Origin: Hydractinia symbiolongicarpus
Lineage: Eukaryota; Cnidaria; Hydrozoa; Anthoathecata; Hydractiniidae
Length of the DNA stretch: 64,000 nucleotides
Assembly: GCF_029227915.1 (NCBI RefSeq)
Contig: NC_079886.1
Location: forward strand, 15,536,501 to 15,600,500
Direction: 5' to 3'
Made by a program: the position numbers and the translations under genes. Position 1 is the stretch's first letter. Each line of letters opens with the position of its first letter. The notes under the pieces are model-generated. The model had not been told where the DNA came from. It was given only the letters and a program-made list of their open reading frames with translations, and searched no databases. Shown here piece after piece: positions 10,486 to 21,497 of the stretch.

Positions 10486-11404
10486 TTACTTGAGCCAGAT
10501 GTAGGCTATTATGAGGCCTACCCCTGTCGTGATCAAGACCGCCTTGGTATCCTCATGCTGGTTTTGTAAGGTTTGTTCGGGCGATGTAGTATAATCAGGA
10601 GGCGTGGGCGGTATGGCATGCTTGGTGGGTGTATATGGTATAGCCTGTATGGTATGTTTTGTAGTATGCTTGGGAGGTATGGGAGGTGTGGTATGCTTAG
10701 GAGATGTACTATGTATGGGTGGCGTGGTATGCTTAGGTGGTATAGGAGGTGTAGTATGCTTGGGTAGTGATTTGATAGCTGCCACATGCCCGATGAAGGT
10801 GGTCTAATAGCCCTCCCCGTATGAATAGGCTTGTTATTCACATCGACTTGGACATTTACATTGGCAGGTGCTATGAAGATGTTATTGTTATACCCCACAG
10901 TATTGCCTATACGCAAGTTTATATCGGAAGGCAACATGTATACGCTTGGCATGACCGCAAAATTTACCGGGGTTCTGGCATATTGCAGCACCTTTTGGAA
11001 TTCCGTGATATCATGCCCTACATTTTCCTGGCGTTGGACCATAGCTTCAAATTTCTGCAATAGGATTTGCCTTGCCGTGTAGTTGTTAGCACCGGATTCG
11101 ATCAGGGATGCTTTGGCCCCCGCCCCGTAAACCCGGATACTTTCGCTTAGCTTGGTTAGACCTTCCGATGTCAAACCCTGACTTGTCGGAATGATAAACT
11201 TGGCCCAATCGCCGTCAACTTGAGGCCACCAACGGCCGTTTGTCAACGACGACATGACAGCTTTATACTTTTACAGGTTATTAGCATCTGCACCGTATTG
11301 CCTACATACCTGTGCATATCCAGAGGTTGAGTAGGGGTTTTATACTGAGAAAACCCATCGTCATAAGGCATGGGGACATTCATCCTTGCCAATATACGAC
11401 GCAT
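10486..11404 (-). pseudogene. Pro/Thr/His-rich C-terminally anchored protein (copy 1)
   Basis: From ATG 11404 (MRRILARM) the protein has a conserved globular N-terminal half around WPQVDGDWAKFIIPTSQGLT and a helical middle, followed by a low-complexity stretch built from repeats of KHTTPPIPP, and it ends in a membrane segment VLITTGVGLIIAYIWLK at 10486. Frameshifts occur near 11265 and near 10790. The same architecture, with fewer Pro repeats, is on the + strand at 47949-48738. A globular head, a stalk-like Pro/Thr region and a C-terminal anchor could fit a virion surface protein, but I cannot name a family. Confidence 0.55.
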
Positions 11405-11407
11405 GTG

Positions 11408-11693
11408 TTAATAAGCATGGAATTTAAAAATAGAGTTGACAAGGGGTACGGATCCCGTCATGTGCTTAGCAGAGATGCCCAAGGCCGTGGTTGCGCAATG
11501 AGTTGCGAAGTTAACCTGGATATTCCAGTAGTCCAACGCTTGTCCTATCCAGCCCACTCTGACAGGGTCATTTAGCAAATTGGTGGGGATTTTGATGGCA
11601 TATTTTGTAAACTCGGGGAATGCCACCTCGATGTGCGAGTCTGTAGACACGTACAAGCCCTGATGCTCCAAGTTGGTTACACCAAGGGCCCAT
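11408..11693 (-). CDS. Small conserved protein of the virus-like element (copy 1)
   Basis: The frame is open for 94 codons from ATG 11693 (MGPLGVTNLEHQGLYVST) to a stop at 11408, four bases before the start of the Pro-rich gene on the same strand. It has alternating hydrophobic strands (SHIEVAFPEFTKYAIKI) and no membrane segment or metal-binding motif. A frame-broken homologue occurs at 47664-47945. Its tight spacing with the Pro-rich anchored protein suggests they are expressed together. Function unknown. Confidence 0.6.
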
Positions 11694-11768
11694 TCCCCCT
11701 GTTACTTCTGTACTTTGCCTTGGGGTTGTATGAGTACATGTTCATCCTTTTCTTCTAAGAAAAAAGGG

Positions 11769-12443
11769 ATGAAGCAACTGTATATTGCCGATATAGAAAA
11801 GCTTACCATATTTAAGAACTACCTGGGGCAGGATACGAGAATTGCCTTAAAATCCATCAGTATCAGGCCTGTATGGCTGAATCTTTATAGTGAAAACGAG
11901 TTTACCATGCGCAAAATTGGGCCCGATCAGAGGGTGACTCGAATTGAGATCATGAACGGTCTGTACAGGATTGAGGATTTGGCGTCCATTGTGAAAAGTC
12001 AAGCACAAGGGGACAAGATTAAGCTTTTTGTCTTGAAAAATGGACTCTGTAGGCTCCGCGTCAGTGACGGGTACTCGGTGGTTATTAACAGACCATTGCA
12101 GGAGCTCTTGGGCCTACCCTACGATCCTGCGAAAAGGTATTATATGAAGGGTGACTACGATGGATACTACAGGACTGATGTTTACCATAGATTGAGGCCC
12201 GTTTGTCCACAGTTGGGTGAAGACGACTGCCTACTTGATGGTAAAAAGTCTAAGATTCTGGCCTTGTCTCCCACCAAGGAATTAAACGCCTGGGGAGATA
12301 TGTTGACCCGGAGTTTTGACACTCTGATATACCTCCCTTTGAAAGGCTCCACGGATCGTCTCGAATTCATGTTAACAGACGTCTATCACCATGAAAAGAA
12401 CGTCTCGTTCACCAGCCTCACAATGCATTTGCTAATAGAATAA
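11769..12443 (+). CDS. Candidate jelly-roll structural (penton- or fibre-like) protein, intact
   Basis: This is one of the few intact genes of copy 1, 224 residues from ATG 11769 (MKQLYIADIEKL). An upstream in-frame stretch to 11673 is probably not coding because the homologue in copy 2 also starts at this Met. It is strand-rich, with RIEIMNGLYRIEDLASIV, a LLGLPYDPAKRYY segment and a C-terminal strand run LEFMLTDVYHHEKNVSF. The 'GxYxIxDLxxxI' phrase and the terminal pattern resemble minor capsid or penton proteins of Polinton-like elements, but this is a fold-level guess. It is followed with no gap by the next gene (ATG 12444). A broken homologue lies at 46916-47602. Confidence 0.6.
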   Translation: MKQLYIADIEKLTIFKNYLGQDTRIALKSISIRPVWLNLYSENEFTMRKIGPDQRVTRIEIMNGLYRIEDLASIVKSQAQGDKIKLFVLKNGLCRLRVSDGYSVVINRPLQELLGLPYDPAKRYYMKGDYDGYYRTDVYHRLRPVCPQLGEDDCLLDGKKSKILALSPTKELNAWGDMLTRSFDTLIYLPLKGSTDRLEFMLTDVYHHEKNVSFTSLTMHLLIE

Positions 12444-12700
12444 ATGAGCGATATAGCTAAGCTGTACCCAAATTTACCGAGTGCACCTGCACAAGGCGCC
12501 GATATGCAGGAGGAAAGCCAGGTCTACAGACTCAAAAAAATTGATGATATTGAAAAGTACCTGCGAAATGTGTCAAGGAGCGGGATAAGCTTGCAAAGAA
12601 GTTTAAAATGCATGACACGTGTGTACCCTTCTGTGACCACGGTCTGCTTGGCGTGAGCGTGATTACGTCAGGGCTTGGAATCGAAGCTATAGAATCAGTA
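12444..12700 (+). pseudogene. Helical protein with a glycine-rich hydrophobic segment, truncated (copy 1)
   Basis: ATG 12444 directly follows the TAA of the previous gene and the motif TAGAATAA. The first 42 residues match the 46603-46911 protein nearly exactly (SDIAKLYPNLPSAPAQ, QVYRLKKIDDIEKYLRN). After a frameshift near 12570 the frame continues to a hydrophobic Gly/Val-rich part and is cut near 12700 where the terminal repeat begins. The fuller version in copy 2 has an additional C-terminal helical domain. Function unknown; the type recurs in animal Polintons in my recollection. Confidence 0.65.
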
Positions 12701-12710
12701 GCATGCGTTG

Positions 12711-12840
12711 ATTTACTCCACTTGCGCATGATAGCACTGAGCTTTACTGCACATGCGTTGATTTTTGATGATTATTAGCGGAATTTTGTGCGATGAGGCG
12801 TGACGAAAAGTTGTGACGTCACAAGTAAAATTCTGTATGA
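12711..12840. repeat. Terminal inverted repeat, right end of copy 1
   Basis: This segment matches the reverse complement of 45048-45180 with interruptions. The strongest block is 24 identical bases at 12801-12824 (reverse complement at 45064-45087) and contains the palindrome TTGTGACGTCACAA. Other shared pieces are ACTCCA-TTGCG-ATGAT and CATGCGTTGAT. Beyond GTATGA at 12840 the two flanks differ, so this is taken as the element edge. No target-site duplication can be checked because the other ends are missing. Confidence 0.7.
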
Positions 12841-12842
12841 AG

Positions 12843-13560
12843 GACCCCCTATACTAGCTACAAGCAACATTTTTCACATCTAACACTGGTTTATTGCTTA
12901 TATTTATCTTACTGAGAGCACAATTCTTATTTAAAATAATGATATTTACCGATGAATTCTTGTGAAAGGTCATTTCCAAGGACCAATCTCTTTCAGAAAA
13001 AAAGTGGCAGCCACAAACCACTGGTTTTATCTTATAAAACAGGTTTTCAACTTTCCGGAAAAAAGATTTTTTAAACCCTTATATCTCATTAACCGCTCAT
13101 CAAAAGCACACGATTATATACATTTTCTTGATCAGCGCTTTAAGCTCTACACAATAGAGGCAACGTAAAAACAAGCTTCTGAATTATTTTTTTTGTGATT
13201 GGTTGCTGACGTCGTCAAAAAGCTTCTTTTTCATTTTTATACTGCCTCAGTGGATTTTTCCACGGGCCTTATCGACTAGTCTATATAATAATACGCCAGT
13301 TCTGTGTCTCTGTAACAGGCAAAGTGGATGTGTTCATTTACCTTTGATGTTGCCGAAAAATGCATGTCTAATATGAAACTTTCTGACGTTACGGCGCGAC
13401 GAAAATAGCACTACTTTAACGTCAATATCCTATATTAAATCATAGTTGATAGACAAAAACCCTGGTTTAGAAAATCGGTAAACTTCAAAGCGCCAAAGAT
13501 TAATTTATCGCTGATGTTGAAAGTGCGCATTTTTACGCTAACCGTGCACGCTGATTCAAA
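12843..13560. other. Intergenic stretch without recognised genes
   Basis: AT-rich sequence between the edge of the virus-like element and a broken zinc-finger-like gene. A 68-codon open frame at 12962-13168 has no recognisable features. I see no repeats or RNA genes here. Confidence 0.5.
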
Positions 13561-13562
13561 AA

Positions 13563-14090
13563 TGGCAGAGCGACAAGAGAAAACATTGCATAAGGAAGAA
13601 ACTTTTTTTACTATTTAGACGACGATTTTGATGAAATTTTAGAGTTTTTAGAAAAAAATGAAATACCAGTAGATGAAATAGAATCTATCGCTGAAAATGT
13701 AAGTACTTTTTGTAATTTTTAAGAAAATGCATTATCATAAATTCACGCTTAGCAAACTAGCAAAAGCTAGCTAGCTAACTTTATCTGACTTTTGTTAATA
13801 AAACTGTAGTTTTTAAAAAGATCCAACTAATTTCTTATTCATTTATAGATTGAACCAGGTTCGTTTATGTGCGGAATTTGTGAAAAAACGTTGCAAGAGT
13901 TAAGGTGGGCTGTAGCTCCATAAAATAAAGCATACATCAACTACACCAGTAAATAATGAAGAGGTCGATTTGTCAATCATAACTGTTCAGAGATTTTCTT
14001 GTATTGTAAATGATTCCTGCAAAAAGATTTTAGACAGCCTTTATCCTGAGGCTATTGAGTCCGTATTCTTTCCTCCAAGGTCTGAGTAAA
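13563..14090 (+). pseudogene. Broken two-exon gene with a zinc-finger-like CxxC segment
   Basis: An ATG at 13563 opens a short frame that hits a stop near 13616. An acidic segment DDDFDEILEFLEKNEIPVDE is then readable in another frame up to a possible donor at 13700. After an AG near 13850 the text continues IEPGSFMCGICEKTLQEL, a CxxC pair, then KIKHTSTT and a helical stretch ending FFPPRSE with a stop near 14088. It looks like a decayed C2H2-type gene of the kind repeated in cnidarian genomes. The assignment is weak. Confidence 0.35.
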
Positions 14091-14639
14091 TAATGTTAGA
14101 ATTTGTATGATTCTGAGTCTACAATTATTCTTATAAATATATTTCGGACCACACGATATAATGCTTTGTAATTTTTCAAGGTACGCTACTTACATGTAAT
14201 TATATCTTCCGCATTGAAAATATCTTTCGCAGGTGTAAACTCGATCGAGTTTTTATCTACAGCTTAAAATTCTTATTAAGCTCCCTACCTTTTGTTATCA
14301 CATTCAGCCACTTCCTTCTCTATTCTTTATTATGAACTTTCTCGGAGGGCAACGGTACAGCGGCAATTGATTTAAGATTGCTTAGCTTAAACGCGCCTGA
14401 GATCAACAAACACGTTATTCAAAAAAATACTCAAAAGCAGATTAATAAAACAGAAAAGGCACCCGAGCAGGAGAATGAAGTACCCAGTTTAAACCAGAAT
14501 AGTGCTGAAAAGATAAACGCACCGCCCCTTACATTACAGCCGCTAATCGATAGTTATAAAAAAACAATCTTTAAAGAAAATATATACACATTATCAAGTA
14601 AAGTTCCATATAGATGAGAAAGTACCCCCAGTCGCTCAA

Positions 14640-15315
14640 CCAGAACGCAGAATTCCGTGTGCTCTTAGACAAAAAGTCAAACAGACAGTGGATAAACTTG
14701 AATCCCTCGGAATACTAGAAGAAGTGAAAGGGAAACCTATACCTTGGTTGAACCCGATAGTTGTCGTACCAAAGGGAAAAAATAACATTAGAATTTGTTT
14801 AGATATGCGTGCAGCAAACAAGGCGATTACGAGAACTCGATACCCCACACCAGTTATTGACGATCTATTGATAAAACTAAAAGACAGTAAACATTTTACA
14901 AAGTTAGATTTAAACTCTGCATTTCATCAGCTAGAATTAGACCCCTCATGCAGATATATTACTGCCTTCAGAACCGAAAAGAGAATCATGCAATACAAAA
15001 GGTTAATTTTCGGAGCAAACAGTGCTGTTGAAGAACTCCAACACACCCTTCAATCCATCCTTATGGACATTGAAGGAGCAGCAAATATAGCTGACAAAAT
15101 ACTGATCTACGCCAAGACTACAGAAGAACATGATAAAATACTGGCAAAAGTCTTCAAAAAGTTAGCTGAAAAGGGATCAACCTTAAATTTAAAGAAATGT
15201 ATATTCGGTAAAAATAACCTCGAGAATTTTGGTTATATCTTCTCAGCTGATAGCATCAAACCGAGCCCAGAAAAAACGTCAGCATTAAGAATGCAAACCG
15301 TCCAGAGGATCTGAA
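14640..15315 (+). pseudogene. Gypsy reverse transcriptase domain
   Basis: The frame 14688-15314 contains the RT core: WLNPIVVVPKG, RICLDMRAANKAITR, FTKLDLNSAFHQLEL and FGANSAVEELQHTL. The catalytic YxDD box is changed: where Gypsy elements have two Asp, this copy reads ADKILIYAK, so the second Asp is lost. A frameshift at about 15290 separates it from the next part. The enzyme copied the element's RNA into DNA; this copy is inactive. Confidence 0.9.
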
Positions 15316-15985
15316 ATCACTTCGCAGTTTCCTTAGAATGACAAATTACCTGAAGAGATTCATTCCACAATACAGCACAATCACTCAGCCACTTAGATGC
15401 CTAACATAAAAAGATGCGAAGTACGAATGGAGTCCAGAGTGTGAAACCGCATTCCAAACCTGAAAACGTCACTGTCAGAAGATTCATGCATTTCCTACTT
15501 CGACGAGAATAGAGAAACATTGATTTATTGTGATGCCAGTCCAGTAGGCATTTCCGCTATTTTGTTACAGAGAACGAAAGGAAAAGCTGACACAAAAGCT
15601 GTAGCTTATTCCTCCAGATCGCTAATCAAAACAGAAATGAGATATTCCCAAATAGAAGAGAAACATTAGCAATAACATACGCATGTGAGAAAAATCACCT
15701 TTACTTATTAGGAAGACCTTTCGTACTTTACAATGGCAATAAAGCTTTGACAAACATTCTTAACAACCCTAAATCAGTACCGCCTCCACGTATAGAAAAG
15801 ATGTTACTCCGAATACAAGGATACACCTTTACCACCGAATACATAAAATCAGGAGACAACGTCGCAGATTACCTAAGCCGACACCCAACTTCAAATGTCA
15901 AAAACTTAAAATACAGTGAGCATCACGTCAACTTCGTATTCGCCTACGCAAGCCTTAGAGCAATAACATTAGACGATATAAAGCT
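15315..15985 (+). pseudogene. Gypsy RNase H region
   Basis: Shifted frames carry LIYCDASPVGISAILLQR (the first catalytic Asp of RNase H), VAYSSRSLIKTEMRYSQIE, and in 15747-15985 the thumb phrase RIQGYTFTTEYIKSGDNVADYLSRHP, which is typical of the end of Gypsy RNase H. Stops occur near 15408, 15462 and 15667. Confidence 0.85.
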
Positions 15986-16741
15986 TCAACCATGGAAAAA
16001 ATATTTTGGGAATTTCATTTTGAGCTCCCCCTTTCCCAAAAAAGTCAATGTTGAACATGGTATTTGCCTATCGGACGCTTGCAGAAGTACTCAAGAAACC
16101 TTAGAGGTAAACAACATTGATTTTTGGGTGAAAGGGGGACAGTTAAAAGGAGTTATGACATAAAAAATAAGGAAAGAAGGCCTAATTGGCTGTTTTATCA
16201 CATTTTTCCAAAATATTTTTTCCGGGGTTGTCTGAATTTCGAAAATCTAAAATATCGCATAATTTTAAAATGGCTGGTCTTTTAACTTCAATATTTTCCA
16301 TGTTTAATCAGCATGTAGCAAGGTTTACGTGTGTGTCGTTATTATTTGAAAAAATCATAATGGCGGATGTGAGCTGTGATTTTTGCGATTTTTATGATTT
16401 AGACCCAAAAAGTGATGGATTGTAGGTAATATGTGTTATATTTTTAGAACATAAACAAAATTATAGACACAATGCCTAAAAGAATGGTGCTAATAAAACA
16501 AAACAAAGGAGTTCGTTTAAAATATTAACAAACTTTTTATGTTATTGCTGGAAATATAACGGTTAACCGAATGACAAAACCCAGGTTAAGAGAGTTCGCA
16601 AACTTTTTTCAAGGTTAAACCTAATGTGAATGATAGTCCGAATTGGTATTTTGGATTCACACACTAAATTATTGCTTTTATGTCCAATTTAGGGAAATGC
16701 CAACGGTTAACCCAACTGTTCATTAAAAAAATATTATATAA
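15986..16741. other. Foreign insertion splitting the Gypsy element
   Basis: Gypsy coding sequence stops near 15985 and resumes at 16742 with a stretch that would directly continue the linker before the integrase. The 755 bp between has no Gypsy similarity. It carries a short frame with MADVSCDFCDFYDLD near 16361 and no clear open gene. I could not find inverted ends or target duplications, so the type of insertion is unknown. Confidence 0.5.
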
Positions 16742-17675
16742 TTGCTACACAAACTGACCCGTTCTTACAAAAACTCATCGACATCGCTATATCGAACACC
16801 TGGCACAGGTTAGCTCAATTACCAGATTCAGATGAAACAAAAATGTTAAAGCATTACAGAAAATTTAAAGATACACTTACCGTAAACGAAGAGAACAACA
16901 TCTTCTTAAAAGATAAACGCATTATACTACCTAGAATTTACCATCGAATATCGGTAAAACTTGGTCATATTGGACATCAAGGAGTTGTTAAAACAAAAGC
17001 ACTTTTGCGAAGCAAAATATGCTTCATAGGTATGGACAAACTAATACAGAAAGAAACCCAAAACTGTATACCGTGTCAAGCAACAGTAAAAACAAACAGT
17101 AAAACACCTTTACAACCAACTGAGATTACAGAACATGGCAAACAATCAGCACTGATTATCTTGGACCACTACCAGATAACAAATATGCTCTAGTCATGAT
17201 CGATCAAAGATCTCGATATCCTATCGTGACATTTACAAATAATATAACAGCGACAAACTTTGTTTCAATCTGCAATAACACCTTCGCTCATTTTGGCTTT
17301 CCAGAAAAGATGATTTCTGATAACGGACCGCCATTTCGTTCAAAAGAGGTGAAAAAGTACACCACTGAAAAAGGAATCAAACATCAACGAATAACTCCAT
17401 TGTGGCCCCAAGCCAACGGAGAGGTTGAAAGGTTTATCCTCCCCCTCACAAAAGTTATGTTCACCGCACACATCGAAAATAAAAATTATACTGACGAAGT
17501 TCAAAAATTCTTGATGGCCTATCGCATCACACCACACACATCCACCAACGTACCACCATCATATGTAATGTACCGCAGAAAAGTCAGATACACTATTCCT
17601 GACTACACAAAGAACATTAAGGATTCCATAGATCTTAAACTAAAATACAACGACGAGAATTCAAAGAACAAATAA
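16742..17675 (+). pseudogene. Gypsy integrase
   Basis: Frames 16843-17193 and 17196-17675 contain the HHCC zinc domain (GHIGHQGVVKTKALLRSKI, then CIPCQA) and the catalytic core with MIDQRSRYPIVTF, ISDNGPPFRSKEVKKY and NGEVERFILPLTK. The core's first Asp region is damaged at the 17193/17196 break. The remaining Asp and Glu are present in proper spacing. Confidence 0.9.
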
Positions 17676-17732
17676 CAGATACGCCATGACCAGCATGCTA
17701 AAAATCCAACCTTTGTGTAACAGACATGTACA

Positions 17733-18020
17733 ATGATAAGTGCACAAGACATGAATACCGATCACCGCATTACACGCAATGTAACCCATTTTAAAAAACT
17801 ACCAGAGACAGCACTGGAGAAACACTTAAAAGTAGACACTGAGGAGGAGGATGACGTAGAAACCCAAGGAGTGATCTGCCTAAACCCTGAAGATGAAAAC
17901 TCTCAGAACTTACCACCAACACCGTCACTAGAACAAGAAGCAACCGTAGCACTATCACCACCGCGCAAGACCTATCCACGACGCACCCGACGCCCACTCG
18001 AACATTGGAGAAAATATTAA
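17733..18020 (+). pseudogene. Gypsy polyprotein C-terminal tail
   Basis: A frame of 95 codons starts near a chromo-like phrase RITRNVTHFKKLPE and ends with an acidic region and a basic tail YPRRTRRPLEHWRKY. This is the usual end of Gypsy polyproteins just before the 3' LTR. It is in a different frame from the integrase. Confidence 0.75.
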
Positions 18021-18116
18021 CATAGCTAAACAGATACTTGTAGATAGACGGTTTAGCAACATACAATGCTAACACCAGATTCTTTGTTTTGTTTCCTTTA
18101 TTGTTTCAGGGGAAGA

Positions 18117-18297
18117 TGTTACGACATACAGAACATCTACGATGAATATCATTATCTATACTTTACTTGTACAGAATATTTGATGTTAGAATATATGACG
18201 AAAACAATAAACACGTGATTAGTTGATTCGCATATTTATCGTCTGTACTTTTCTAATTATTTTACGATTCTAATAAAAACCTTTTTTATAGCACACT
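18117..18297 (+). repeat. Candidate 3' LTR of the Gypsy element
   Basis: Starts TGTTACGACATACAG about 95 bp after the polyprotein stop and ends near TTATAGCACA. TG...CA ends fit an LTR. A polypurine-like GGGGAAGA stretch lies immediately upstream at 18109-18116. The partner LTR is not in the window, so the exact end is a guess. Confidence 0.5.
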
Positions 18298-18640
18298 AGT
18301 AATGGATAATCAAGGACCATCAACACCAACTAAGTAAATTTATGCACAAATTCTGCTCATAAATAAATATGTTCAATTGATGCAAAAGAAAACTTTATAT
18401 TTATTTGTCTTTTGAATATTATATACTATAAATAAATAAATACTATAAATATTATATCTCACAATGATAGTTGCTTTAAGTCTGATTTAAGTTGGAATAA
18501 ATAATTTCTGAAAAATAGAAAATTTGTTGTATATATGGATTTAGTTTATATTTTGGTTAGTTTAGAGAAGTTCCAAAACAACGTCAACCTAATGAAGGTT
18601 TGTTTGTTTATTTTTGCTTTTTTTACCAAAATAGTAACTA

Positions 18641-19154
18641 CAGTTGACTCCCTCTAATCCAAATCTCTATAATTCGTATATTTCTATAATTCAAACGAGT
18701 ACTCCGTCACCGTTAATTTTCCTGAAGAAACTCTTATAAAAAACCTTTTACAATTCGAATTTCTCTAATTCGAAACTTTCTCTAATTCGAACAGTTTTTC
18801 AGTCCCTTCAGGACAATTCTCTCCCTAACTCGAATTTTAGAGTGTAAACAGGGCTTTGACAAATTCGAATATTACTAAAGTTCTAAAATTGTCTTTCGAA
18901 CGTTATTTTTCAAAACGTTGGTCTGTCTACATTTTTTAACTTCTTGATTGAAAATGGCCAAGACACAACACGCCGAGAAAAAGCTAAATTATGTTTTTTT
19001 GATTTTAAAATTAATGTATTTTCTCTCTGTAATTCGAATTTTCACTCCCTGAAGCTGAAAGTTCGAATTACTGAGACTTTCTATAATTCAAATCTCTCTA
19101 TAATTCGAACAAAAAGTTTTCCCTGTGGGAATTCGAATAAGGGAGAGTCAATTG
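18641..19154. repeat. Non-autonomous pogo/Tigger-type MITE
   Basis: The ends are inverted: CAGTTGACTCCCTCTAAT at the left and the reverse complement of CAATTGACTCTCCCTTAT at the right. The interior repeats the phrase CTCTAATTCGAA or CTATAATTCGAA many times on both sides. This end sequence and AATTCGAA-rich interior are typical of Tigger/Jerky-like elements. No transposase is encoded. Confidence 0.7.
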
Positions 19155-19499
19155 CACTTTGAAATTAGCAGAATGCGCCGAATATGTGGCTAGCAACAAA
19201 ATTTAATCACACAATATTGAGTTTGTAGCTATTTTATGTCACTGATACATATTTGTTCATTCATTGTAAAAGTGTCCAGTGGATTTTTTTTTAGTCCCGT
19301 CCTAATATTTATCATCTTAGTAAAAATTAATCCCAAAATTCCCTTGCCACAAACCTTATTCACAAAAATATGTTTTTTAGGCATTTAATCTCAAAAAAAT
19401 TTTATCCAACATTGACTTATACACTTAAGGTAATTTGTCTAAAAAGCTGCAAACCCCATCTCATTAATCTGTTGAAATAATGTATTTTTGGAATTTTAG

Positions 19500-20450
19500 A
19501 CACGTCATTGAATGCATTTGTGGTGTCATTATCGCCCTTAAAAGAATTCAAAAAACATGTTCCATACTTTGACATGGAACTACAATCCGATTCTGGTTTT
19601 GAACGTGCTGTATGGTTTACAAAAGCAAGATATGAATTATTCAAACGTTTGAAAGAATCGGAAAATAAGTGAGTTTCCCTAAAACGTTTCAAAAAGTCTA
19701 CTAGTGATATTCTTATAACGGACTACAGTCAGGTTAAAAAAATTTCAATGAAAAAAAGACATTTAGAATTAATTCAGAAATCTGAAATTGGAACCTTCTT
19801 GGCTGAATGTGCATTGTTCCAAGGCATTAATATATAATCACATTACTTTCAGAAATCAAAACTAGTAAAAAAGATAGCAATACTATACAATTCAAAACAG
19901 CTATTATATCTGATAGCTCTGGGCATGCTAATATTACGATATTTGGAGATCTTGTGAACCAAGTTGAAACTGATGAGGCTGTCTTGCTAACGCATTTACA
20001 AATTACTCGCTATAAGCATGAACGGCTACTGAAAACAGCCACTATTGAAGAAAATATCAACACAATAACAAATCCATGCCAGTCGTTCCAATGTAAATCT
20101 GTTACAATGAAATTGTCATCCTTGGATACAAAAACAATATGCCATCCTGTTTTGCAGAAATACAATCATATGATGAAATTGTGTTTTGCAGCAATTGTTC
20201 TAAGAGGTCTACTATTGACGAATGTCAAAAAAAGAATTCTGATGTTGTAACAGTGTTGAAAAATACTTCTACTGGCGCAAAATATGTTTTGATCCCATTG
20301 GATATGCTCAAGATAATAGATGTTCCTGTAACTAACAAAATTATGTTTGTTAAAAAGCTTCTGTCCGAAAACTTTACAATAACGTTGAACATGGACAATA
20401 TAACACCATATGATTTAAAACTATTCACCGACAATTTTGAAGCCAATGCC
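19500..20450 (+). pseudogene. Relic of an RPA-like OB-fold protein with a zinc ribbon
   Basis: A likely exon at 19500-19668 (AG before, GTGAG after) reads PLKEFKKHVPYFDMELQSD, the start of an OB-fold. Out-of-frame continuations give TDYSQVKKISMKKRHLEL (19722 on), ISDSSGHANITIFGDLVNQV (19905-19965) and THLQITRYKHERLLKT, a second OB-fold like the DNA-binding domains of RPA70. A CxxC...CxxC ribbon follows (PSCFAEIQSYDEIVFCSNC near 20140). At least three frame changes and stops show it is dead. Such genes exist as multi-copy families in cnidarians and in some Helitrons; no helicase is nearby to support the latter. Confidence 0.5.
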
Positions 20451-21170
20451 GCATTTTGCTCACTTGTTAACAATTTTGTTATTTTCACACGACTAGGTAT
20501 AAATATATATATACCTACTATTATACGTTTTCTCAAGCACCTCGTTATAGTGAAAATTTCATACTTTAACACAATCTTGTTCGGAGTTGGTAATTTACTA
20601 TCCTTGCTTGCACATAGCTGACTTTTTATCTTGATTCAGTAGTGTATATATTTCGATTTTTATTTCTGTATTTGTTCAGCTTTTGCAAATAGGACAGCTG
20701 GCCTGTCACACTTCTAATATGTTATCTTGCTTGGTACGCATTTTCTTTTCTTTTTGCGCATGCGCTTGTCTAGTGCTTACAAGCATTGGTGCCCGCACCA
20801 AGTTGTTTGTCAAGCCATTTCTACGTCCTTCTAATCCACAAAACGCAGATTCGAAACCATAGTCTTGATTCGGCGCTCTTCTTGTCTATTATGGCCAACG
20901 GAAACGATAAAATTGTTCAAGGCCGTGGTCATGGATCTACACTTAGACTGCGAAATTTCTGAATCAGTAGAAAACACGACACCTTGTATCGTATCGAACA
21001 AACTTTATGATTTTTAACGTTTACCTGTGTAAATTTTGACCAATAAGCAGCCATTTTTGTAGAAGTCGTGGGTCGTAGAAATCAGCCTCATTAAGAATTA
21101 AATGTATATTTGGAACCGTATAGTTCTGTTGACGAGTATTTAAGATGCAAAAACTACGTAAACAAAACCA

Positions 21171-21272
21171 CCTCACTCTCGTTCCCAGGGCCTTTTGTCT
21201 CTTTTTAGTATTATAGTCTCGCTACTCACAGAATACCAAAAAAGAGACAAGACTCTGGAAACGAGGGTGAGG
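21171..21272. repeat. Fold-back repeat (about 35-bp arms)
   Basis: CCTCACTCTCGTTCCCAG ... TTTGTCTCTTTTT on the left pairs with AAAAAAGAGACAA ... CTGGAAACGAGGGTGAGG on the right, with an approximately 30-bp loop. It is probably a small MITE. Confidence 0.6.
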
Positions 21273-21387
21273 GCTACCACCATAATTATCGTCTGACGGT
21301 TCTTCCACCGCGCGCCCCCGAAAAAAGTAATTTCGTAATATCTACAAGTCTGATGCCGAGCGGCTTCTTGTTATCACTGACCTGCTA

Positions 21388-21497
21388 GATCGATGTCGAT
21401 CGACGAAGATTGTACAATGTTTTTTTTTAGTAACAACGATTCGATCGATCGATGTCGGTCGACGAAGATTATACAATGTTCTATTTTTAATAACATC
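21388..21497. repeat. Two-copy imperfect direct repeat, 59-bp period
   Basis: The phrase CGATGTCGATCGACGAAGATT at 21391 recurs as CGATGTCGGTCGACGAAGATT at 21450, each followed by a T-rich stretch and TAACA-CGAT. Confidence 0.7.

Larger units (their letters stand above)
5278..12842. mobile_element. Polinton/Maverick-like virus-like element, copy 1 (defective)
   Basis: Order from the left: polymerase B N-terminal half (+), integrase N-terminal part (-), remnant of a small membrane protein (-), capsid protein (-), coiled-coil protein (+), hydrophobic protein (+), Pro-rich anchored protein (-), small protein (-), structural candidate (+), hydrophobic protein (+), terminal repeat. The same genes in the same relative order occur in reverse at 45-64 kb. 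Two internal deletions, at about 7577 and about 8070, removed the polymerase domain, the packaging ATPase, HNH, BRO and other genes. The right end has a repeat matching the left end of copy 2. No matching repeat was found left of the polymerase, so the left end is probably truncated. Confidence 0.85.
14350..18310 (+). mobile_element. Decayed Ty3/Gypsy LTR retrotransposon
   Basis: Reverse transcriptase, RNase H and integrase follow each other in Gypsy order on the + strand, with stops and frameshifts between them. A gag/protease remnant may lie at 14378-14617 (Lys/Gln/Asn-rich frame). A candidate 3' LTR starts with TGTTACGACATACAG at 18117. No 5' LTR was found, so the left end is lost. A foreign segment of about 755 bp interrupts the element between RNase H and integrase. 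Confidence 0.85.

Noticed and set aside
10573-10807. Gly/Met/Cys-rich + strand frames
   Set aside because: They are antisense of the Pro/Thr/His repeat of the anchored protein.
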